Positions 28,171-34,885 of a stretch of DNA of 34,885 nucleotides are shown here, piece after piece (the first letter of the stretch is position 1; each line of letters begins with the position of its first letter). Made by a program: the position numbers and the translations under genes. The notes under the pieces were generated by a model, which worked only from the letters and a program-made list of their open reading frames with translations, had not been told where the DNA came from and ran no database searches. This DNA is from Polymyxa betae (lineage: Eukaryota; Endomyxa; Phytomyxea; Plasmodiophorida; Plasmodiophoridae): contig RBZT01000934.1 of NCBI GenBank assembly GCA_003693705.1, positions 1-34,885 on the forward strand, written 5' to 3'.

Positions 28171-28900
28171 GGCGACGATGATTTGCTGCTGCAGTTGCAA
28201 GCGACCAGAAGGGTGATCTGGCTGATGTTCGTTCAAGTGGCCATTACAGAGGCTGTTGTAGTGGGATGAATTTTAACAAATCAAAACCTACTCGAATCTG
28301 TTGCTTCGGATGTCATTTGTGCCGTTACCGAGTGGTACATCGTTTGCGAGCCTTCACATGTTCTGATTGCATATCATGGAGGCCTCTTCAATTGAAATCG
28401 TCCGATTTCTGTATTGAAGGTAGCTCCTATGGCTGTATCGTTCATAATTCTCTTCGGTTTAACCAACTTCTCGATCGCTCGTCTCAGTTTTGTCTATTTT
28501 CTTGTCCGCCAATCTGAAGTGCGTGGAACGACTGACATGCAACGGATAGGACGATGCCAATGGCTTACAAATGAACAAGACATTTGTGCTGACAATAACG
28601 CCCTCCATCTGGATTAAGCTATCTATAACCCCAAACCCTAAACCCTAACTCCAGTATCATGATCAGCGGCACACCATACTCTGCGTCTGTTGTTCCATTC
28701 TGTCGTGGTGATGGGGCGGTGCTGCCCCCACCAATGTTATTGCGTACTTGGTTCGTGGACGGTCGCACATTGTCGTGTTGTCGGCGTTGTCGTGCTGGGA
28801 TGGATTGCCGCGGCGTCGTTTTATTTTGGAATTCCGGCGAGCACGGTGCAATCGCTATCCGGACGATGATGTCGTGAGACGTGAGCAAGTAACGGCAGAT
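28171..28900 (+). pseudogene. Decayed paralogue of the two-TM protein at 30979-32518
   Basis: Positions 28171-28332 align without gaps to exon 1 of the intact gene. ITEAVVVG then TGA (28267-28269, replacing CTG Leu) matches ITEAVLVGL, and NLLESVASDVICAVTE matches NLLDTVAPDFTSAATE, ending exactly at the intact gene's exon 1 border. A telomere-like tract lies at 28632-28649. Then 28655-28770 reads ISGTPYSASVVPFCRGD, matching ISGKPYTASIVPFGRPD in the intact gene's last exon. The regions between are eroded. The in-frame stop and loss of middle exons show it is a pseudogene. Confidence 0.78.
28632..28649 (-). repeat. Telomere-like tract in the decayed paralogue
   Basis: AAACCCTAAACCCTAA directly upstream of the surviving last-exon block, where the intact paralogue also has a tract-bearing intron before its last exon. 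Confidence 0.75.
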
Positions 28901-29236
28901 GATAGCGATAGGCAGCGATACAGATATCTTTCCTGTTGAAGATGTGTCTGGACATCTCCACTCCAATATCGTCGTTCGAGATCTGCACTTTTTTTTCCAA
29001 ATTCAAAATTTTGCAACTTTAGCGAACTCCGCAACACGATTTCCGCAATTAGCAGCAGCGAACAGTATTGTGAATATCGCCCTGGTTCGCTGTACAATGC
29101 TCCCGTTCGGTCGTGGATTGCTCTGCGAAATAGTCAACGAGATCACTCGGGTAGGCCGTCGATCGCCAGGGGGGAGGGGCGTTATTGACCGGATCGATCG
29201 TACTGGTGGAGTTGCGATCACCATCCTCCTTCGACG

Positions 29237-30945
29237 ATGAAGTCGTCGACCGGTGACGTGCCCAGTATCATGCCCACCACGACCCATACTGGCCCTGCAT
29301 TCGGGTCAATGTCCGGGGCGGGGACCTCGGCCACGTCCGGCAAGAACTCCAGCTCCACTAACCAATTCAAAGTAGGTCCGAGGGCGGCGCCCTGCCCCCG
29401 ACCGTACCGGCCCCTTCTCTCCCTCCTCCCCCCGGTTCTGACTCCGCCTGTAGAAGAAACAGATCGATAAGCTGCAGCAGGTGAAGCGGAGGACCATTGG
29501 GGCCGCCATCATCGTCGACCTGATCTTGGTCGGCGCCCTCATCTACCAGCTGGTGTCGCTGAATCAGTCGTTGACGGGATTCCTGCGCACGAAGACCACG
29601 AACACGCTCGCCTTCTACGACTTCCAGTACAACGAACTGTTTGATGTCGCGGTAACGTCTGTTCGCGATCTTCGTTTCTCATTCACCGTTTTTCGATAAC
29701 CCTAACCCTAACGTTCTTTTTTGGCATCGGTTCTCCTATGGCTAAAATCTGTCAGGAACTGGGACAGACCGTCTATCTGAACAATAGCGGAGCGTGTAGA
29801 GCTCTGATCCACTCCGATACAGCCGCAGCTGCGGATTTACGTCGTCGTTTCCTGTACGATAGAATCTGGCGGACGAATGAGATTCTGGCGATGGTCGATA
29901 ACAATGCCGCTGTGGTCAGCAGCTCCGGGCCGGAGTCCGCACGCGGCCTCAACTTCGACGTGGGCGGTCTCGTTTCGCTCTATATGCAGCATTATGCCGT
30001 GTCCGGGAAATCGCTCCGAGCCTCGGTCATGGTCGATCAGGCCTATTACACGATGTTTCAGGCGCCCATCTTGGATGCCGTGGGCGATTACCGACCCGAT
30101 CTTGTGTCGTGGGATAAACAGGCCCAGACACTGGCCCGTGTAACGTTAACCCCGGTCTATTGCGACCAAGCGCAGCCCCAGGGGTTCCTGATCAACGGTT
30201 TGCACGCAGTTTCTGTTCAGATTGTGTCGTTGTTTCGCAATGTTTCACTTCTAGGGTTTAGGGTTTAGGGTTCACCATCTCTGACCCTCACTGCGTAGTG
30301 GATTCGATCACGCCTCGCCAGTACGATTATTTCGGGACGATGCTGCTCAGTGCGAAATCCGCGATGGGCGGCGTACTGGCCCAGAACACGGACACCGCCG
30401 TCTGGCAGACGGCGTTCAGCTACAACCAGCCGGGGCCGTACGGGGCGACGACCCGGTTTCCGGACATGGCCAAGGACATCTTTCCGTCGGCGGTCGAACT
30501 GGACGCCGCGATCGCTGCCGGTTCGGAGTCCGTCGTCACGGGGACCTTCACTTACGGTACGACTCGAGTGTGTGCTGGTTGCGATGCGCCATCCGTGACG
30601 GCATCGCCAGAGAACGTCCGGTACCAGTACGCGATGAAGGCCGTTCGGCCACTGGCGCTGGGCGGCGACGACCTCCAGTACGACCAGACCGCGACCAAGG
30701 TCGTGTATCTGTATGCGGAGCCGCAGTCGCCGATCCGTTCGGCCGTACATACGGCAATGACGTGGCAGATCCCGTGGATCGTCATACTGCTCATCTGGAG
30801 TACGATCTCGTCCCGGTTTGTCCGTAGGTGCCACGGAGTTTCGGTGCTGGGAATCTGAACTCCGTGCCCAGTTCGGAAATTCGTGTATCCGATGCAGAAA
30901 CTGATCGAATCTGTGAAGAAGAAGAAGTGGGTTGCTTCCGATTGA
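29237..30945 (+). CDS. Two-TM protein with large ectodomain (receptor/sensor-like), family member A
   Basis: Six exons (29237-29371, 29454-29651, 29756-30197, 30299-30556, 30611-30823, 30872-30945) give 439 residues in consistent phase. A Ser/Thr-rich N-terminal segment precedes TM1 (about residues 59-80). An ectodomain of about 310 residues follows, with NVDSITPRQYDYFG and GTFTYENVRYQYAMKAV. TM2 lies at about 395-413 (IPWIVILLIWSTIS), then a basic tail (KKKKW). TM-ectodomain-TM with motifs of a beta-sheet sensor is the layout of Cache-type receptors, but no catalytic output domain is present and the Cache call is inference. Introns 2 (29652-29755) and 3 (30198-30298) contain telomere-like tracts. 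The 54-nt segment 30557-30610 has GT-AG ends, is a multiple of three and has no stop, so it may be retained. It lies 33 nt upstream of member B on the same strand. Confidence 0.72.
29698..29712 (-). repeat. Telomere-like tract in intron 2 of member A
   Basis: AACCCTAACCCTAAC inside the intron 29652-29755. Confidence 0.8.
30252..30272 (+). repeat. Telomere-like tract in intron 3 of member A (3 units)
   Basis: Three consecutive TTTAGGG-type units, the longest perfect run in the window, inside the intron 30198-30298. Confidence 0.85.
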
Positions 30946-30978
30946 TGATGCCCCCCCTTAATATTACGCGAATGTAGG

Positions 30979-32518
30979 ATGAAAGAGTTCAATGATCTGC
31001 TGCGGCAAATGAAAGCGAACCGATCTGCGCTATGGCAGGTACTGGTCAAGGTCATGATCACGGAGGCCGTACTGGTCGGCCTGATCTTCGCCAACAACAA
31101 CCTGCTCGATACGGTCGCGCCGGACTTTACGTCGGCCGCCACGGAGGTCCGCGCCTCAGCTGGGACTGAAACGTGACTTGGATGTAACATGATCTGCTCA
31201 GGGCCGCGTCCTGACTTACGTTATCACGAGTCGCTCGATCAATCTGCTGTACTATCTGGCGGCCTGGTCCACGCAGTCCGCGGTGGTCGCCGCTACATTC
31301 CTGAGGACGGATGCGGCCGCGCTCCTCTCCGATACACTCACCTCACAAGCTCAATCGCTATCAGTCGACGCGATCTGCGTCATCGGCCTGTACGACCGTC
31401 ACGGACTCCGCGAATGCCGTCTGATTCCGTCATAGCGATTCCCAGATCATAGCGAGCTCGTACGCACCCGCCGTCGGCAACGCCTTTCCGGAGTCCGGTC
31501 TGATCGAGTATTTGGCCAGTCAGCCGCGCGGCCTCGCTCAAGCTCCGTTCACGACACACGCTGCATGGAGTCCGGCGGCCCTCAATGCTACAAGCTCCGG
31601 AGCTCTACACGGCCCCGCTGGTGCGCCGGGTCTCGTTCGGATGAATGTCGCCCCGATTCGCAACGTTACCTATGATAGTCCGTGCGAGTGTTACGGACTT
31701 GCGAATGGTACTGAATAGATGCGAGCAGGCTCCACGGATGCGCTTGTGTATGGTGACCTGCTGGGCGCCGTCGTTATCGTCCGATTCATAAACGGCGCCG
31801 ATTCTATCTGGATCGTGGACTACTTCACACCCGGATATTTTGGTCCGTACGCAGGAATTACGGACATACTGAAGGTTACTGACAGTCCGTGGTGACATAG
31901 GACTGCACCTCTGGGATCGATATCATCAGAAATTCGTCGCTCTGACATCCGTCATGAAGGTTGGAGTCGAACGAGGGTTTTAGGGTTTAGGGTTTCAGGG
32001 TTTGCTCACAGGAATCCTCCGGCCGCATGCGATGGGGTTACGACATCAGCACCGAAAACCCTGATCTGTTACCGTCCGGACTTATCGCTATGTATAACAC
32101 GGACCATCTCAGCATCCAGAACGGGGTCACGATCTCCGGCAAGCCGTACACGGCCTCGATCGTGCCGTTCGGCCGCCCCGACGAGGTCGTACTGTCCCCG
32201 TCCGTGGTCAACGCCTACGTGGTGCGCGGCCTGTCGAAGACCGCCTGGAACGTGGTCCGCTACGAACAGCTCGGCCTCGAAATCATCAACATGGTCCTGG
32301 TCGTCCTGATCGCCGTCGTCAAGGTCGTACTGGCCTGGCTGCCGCTGCGGCGATTTCTGAACGCGTTGGAGCGCGCCTTCACGGTGTCGTCGGTGTCCGA
32401 GGATCGGGCCGCCAAACGTGACCAGGCGATCGCGAGCCTGATGGAGGTCGGACAGGCGCACGCGACTCCGTCACGCATGTCCATTCCTCCAGCTTATGCG
32501 GTCAATAAACCGATCTGA
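30979..32518 (+). CDS. Two-TM protein with large ectodomain (receptor/sensor-like), family member B
   Basis: Six exons (30979-31146, 31202-31397, 31453-31677, 31729-31842, 31901-31959, 32012-32518), with introns of 55, 55, 51, 58 and 52 nt, join in phase to 422 residues. TM1 is at about 17-38 (VMITEAVLVGLIFA) and TM2 at 342-364 (INMVLVVLIAVVKVVLAWL), followed by a helical cytoplasmic tail of about 58 residues. The ectodomain contains VYGDLLGAVVIVRFI and ISGKPYTASIVPFGRP, and the latter corresponds to TFTYENVRYQYAMKAV of member A, so the two are diverged paralogues. The fifth intron is half telomere-like repeat. Member A ends 33 nt upstream, and an older, decayed copy of B lies at 28171-28900. 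Function unknown; a surface sensor or adhesion role is inference. Confidence 0.78.
31974..32003 (+). repeat. Telomere-like tract in intron 5 of member B
   Basis: Four imperfect AGGGTTT units occupy most of the 52-nt intron 31960-32011, directly before its acceptor. Confidence 0.85.
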
Positions 32519-32710
32519 GCAACTCTCCGATTGTCCGTGAAGATAGTAGACCGGGTTTCTCGAATGGCCGCAGCGGTGTCCGTTGAGTAAGGCGTTTCGT
32601 TCGTTGGAGAGCGCCGCTGCTGACCATCGTCGGTTTCGTTGCCGGAAGCGCGGCAGTGTCACCAGCGGACAGATCTGACAGAATCAGCTAAGTAGTTTGC
32701 AATGGTGTCG

Positions 32711-32724
32711 AGGGTTAGGGTTTT
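32711..32724 (+). repeat. Telomere-like tract
   Basis: AGGGTTAGGGTTTT directly upstream of a 40-codon open segment. Confidence 0.65.
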
Positions 32725-33677
32725 CATGTTCCGAGTCTCCTACTTCGGAGATGAGCGGATGCAAGACATGCGCGCTTTCATTGCTGGAAAAGAGGACTGC
32801 CACGGCCGCATAGACCAGATCTCAGAGGCCTTCTTCAGGTCATACTGACATCGAGTTTAGTTTCTGCGCGTCTGGAAACCAGGTTTGTGGTCTCGCAGAG
32901 ATCGGACTGTTTTAAACTTCTGATCGCCCGCGCTCTCGCCATACTGTACAATCATAGAGAGGTTTGTTTCAAATCACCCACCGAAGCTGAATCATTTTCT
33001 CCTCTTGAATCAACTTTTCAAAGTCGTTTTTCTCTTTGCTGAAATCAAATCTGCGTTCATCGGCGCATTTAATGACGTTGTGAAAGTTGAAAAAAGTTGA
33101 ACTGTTTTTCTATGATTGAATGACTCCCCTCATTGGGGTTCTGTTATGTTCTGATCCGAATAATTCAATGTTCCTGTTGCCTTCATTCTGCCTCTTTCAC
33201 AGCCCACCAACCTTGCCAATAATCGCTCTCGATCCGAATCGATCTACTCGCTTCTATTCCGTATTGATCGTGATTTCGTGGCCATCACCGTGACATTGCC
33301 CTCTGTGTGCTCTATCAAATATTCACCTGAACACATCAATCTGCCTGGTCCGCGAACATTCCACATTCTCGGACCCATCGCTCGCATCTTTCACCATCTC
33401 ATTCGGCAGCGGCTCCAGAAAATTCACCCGACTTTGCCACATTCTCGAAATCGTCCGTTTTGACGCACTCCGTCCTGCGGATACTCGCTCGCCATGATCG
33501 CGGGCCGTACGTCCGAAGCCGTGCTGTGAGCAATTCCATGATTTAGGTTTGTCGATGAAGTCGTGACGCTTCAGGCGCTGTTGCGGATCATCAATGGGCA
33601 GCTGTCGTCTCGACGGCGAAGCCATCGTAACAGGTCGAGTAACGACCGTTTTGGTTGCAGAGACACAGCCCTATCAA

Positions 33678-33691
33678 AAACCCTAACCCTA
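33678..33691 (-). repeat. Telomere-like tract
   Basis: AACCCTAACCCTAG between two unassigned stretches, about 190 bp upstream of the last gene. Confidence 0.65.
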
Positions 33692-33883
33692 GCTCTTATT
33701 GAGCTATAATTCAATCTCGCGTTATAATTCTCAATTGATCACAACAGATTATAGAGGCTGACGATTAATCGGGACGTCCTGACGAGTCTTCGGAAAGCCC
33801 GTGCTCGTCTTTCGAAAAAAACTGCGCCACGGTTTTTTAGGTGACCGAGATTGATTCTCGATCACTTCTGGAAATCTCTCGTC

Positions 33884-34885
33884 ATGCTGACACCGATGAT
33901 GAACGCGTCCTTCATCGGAGTCCTGGTCCTGGTGTCATTCTCGATATTGTCCCATGACGTCTCCGGGGCCAGTACGTCATCGGCCTCCGACGACCTCTCC
34001 GAGCAGATGTCGTCGCTGATGGTGTCCGCGATCCAGTCGTACGATCCCTTTGACGTTACCTCACCTCGGACGCGGGTCACTGATTCGTTACAAGACGACG
34101 CAACCGTCGATCGAGTCCGAATGCCGCGAACGTCTCTCGGAGATCCGCAGTCGGGTTTGTGAAGGCCGCCCCCAATCCAAGCATTTCTGGGTCTGTAACA
34201 TGAACCCGTCCCCGCCTGTTTTTGTTAACGTTACCTGTAACAGCATCGGAAAGACGCGCTCCAGGACACGTGCTGGATCTATCACCTGCTGATTGGGAAG
34301 ATAACCCTAAACCCTAACTCCCGCAAACCTGTTGCCGACCTCGGCCTGATCGCCATCTACCTCCTTCCGAAATCATCATTGAACTACGTCCACTCCAGTA
34401 TCGGCAGTGGCTCTATACTGCTCGCCTGGTTACGTCTCTCTCAATGGAGTCCGTCTGCGGACTCCGCGTCCTTGCTCGAATCCATCATCTCGCGAATGTC
34501 GCCGTCCGCCCTACAAGCAGGCAACCCAGACGCGCTTTCCTTCTTCTACGACACCGCTTTCGGCCTTGAAAACGAATCTCCGGAATACGTCGCCGTACGG
34601 GACCGAGTCTGGCGCCTTCTGCTACTGAACAGCTCCAAGAGCGGTATTGAGGCCGTCTCTCGTCGAATCTCGGGCCGCGTATCTCCTGTAATCTGGTCGA
34701 AGATGATTCGTTCCGGAGTGGAGACCATTCTGATCCAAAATCAGCCCAGAAATTTGTCGTTTCTGAGCCAATTAGTCCGTGACGGAAGCGATAACGTCCT
34801 GGATGTCTCCGTGGCCATTCTGATGGCCCAGGCACCAATCGCCGAAATCATTGATGCGGCCCCTTTGCAATGGCTACTGAGCTAA
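33884..34885 (+). CDS. Secreted helical protein, unknown function, ends at the window edge
   Basis: It starts at ATG 33884 with a signal peptide (SFIGVLVLVSFSILSHDVSG) and ends with TAA at 34883-34885. A 53-nt GT-AG intron at 34191-34243 restores frame between RPQSKHFW and HRKDALQDTCW. A second, upstream junction between about 34018 and 34092 is required by the frame change but its exact borders are uncertain. The last exon is long (34244-34885), helical and Ser/Leu-rich (LLESIISRMSPSAL, VWRLLLLNSSKSGIEAV). The frame reads through the telomere-like tract 34303-34318. It resembles the secreted protein at 15522-17189 in general make-up, but no alignable motif was found. Function not recognised. 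Confidence 0.6.
34303..34318 (-). repeat. Telomere-like tract inside an open coding frame
   Basis: AACCCTAAACCCTAAC within the last exon as modelled, translated ITLNPNS; a longer alternative intron could remove it. Confidence 0.7.

Larger units (their letters stand above)
32519..33850. other. Intergenic DNA with two telomere-like tracts
   Basis: A short open segment at 32728-32850 (MFRVSYFGDERM, 40 codons) just after a telomere-like tract, and another near 33547-33640 (VDEVVTLQALLRIINGQL), may be isolated exons or relics. No gene could be assembled. Confidence 0.3.

Noticed and set aside
30557-30610. CxxC zinc-knuckle-like motif in member A
   Set aside because: It lies in a 54-nt segment with GT-AG ends whose removal restores similarity to member B, so it is more likely an intron.
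1715-34318. A chromosome end or a fusion point marked by telomere repeats
   Set aside because: The tracts are only two to four units, occur in both orientations and are dispersed among genes and within introns, unlike a terminal array or head-to-head fusion.
1-34885. CRISPR arrays, bacterial operons or Shine-Dalgarno sites
   Set aside because: No regularly spaced direct repeats were seen, and gene structure is clearly eukaryotic with spliceosomal introns.

Overview
The window is nuclear DNA of a unicellular eukaryote. Nearly every recognisable gene is split by spliceosomal introns, many of them 47-60 nt long. There is a eukaryotic tRNA-Arg gene with a Pol III T-run, a cilium-assembly gene (DNAAF1/ODA7), a 15-exon nicotinate phosphoribosyltransferase gene and eukaryotic DNA transposons (hAT, FAR1/MULE-like). 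Short TTTAGGG/CCCTAAA tracts are scattered through the window and suggest a TTTAGGG-type telomere repeat. Together these fit a flagellated protist; stramenopile or rhizarian is possible, but the sequence alone does not settle the lineage.

Layout. 1-660: left-truncated FAR1/MULE-like transposase ORF (minus) behind a palindromic TATA region. 0.8-5 kb: poorly coding DNA holding two inverted paralogues of a small membrane-protein gene (2416-2934 minus, 4430-4954 plus), each with one intron at the same place. 5.0-7.8 kb: three decayed tandem copies of a probable BTB/POZ-type gene. 8521-11867: complete NAPRT gene (NAD salvage). 12.0-12.6 kb: single-pass membrane protein (minus), divergent from an AAA-ATPase-like gene (12984-14951). 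15.5-17.2 kb: secreted helical protein of unknown function (minus). 18.2-19.8 kb: tRNA-Arg(ACG), then DNAAF1 on the minus strand. 21.1-22.9 kb: intronless secreted coiled-coil/Cys-rich/lectin-like protein. 23.5-27.1 kb: a short TIR element with TA flanks, interrupted by a 2.98-kb hAT element that has a perfect 8-bp target duplication and a broken transposase. 27.1-32.5 kb: a tandem family of two-TM ectodomain proteins, with a decayed pair followed by an intact pair (29237-30945, 30979-32518). 33.9-34.9 kb: another secreted protein.

The clearest unusual signals are (1) twelve short telomere-like tracts, at least five of them inside small introns and in one case next to or forming the splice acceptor; (2) the paired, duplicated two-TM receptor-like family; (3) a stand-alone AAA-ATPase-like gene without its usual nuclease domain and with an altered Walker B motif; (4) the nested transposons. 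Exon structures were built by hand from frame continuity, GT/GC-AG borders, phase bookkeeping and family similarity; there is no transcript evidence. Functions are stated only where motifs support them.
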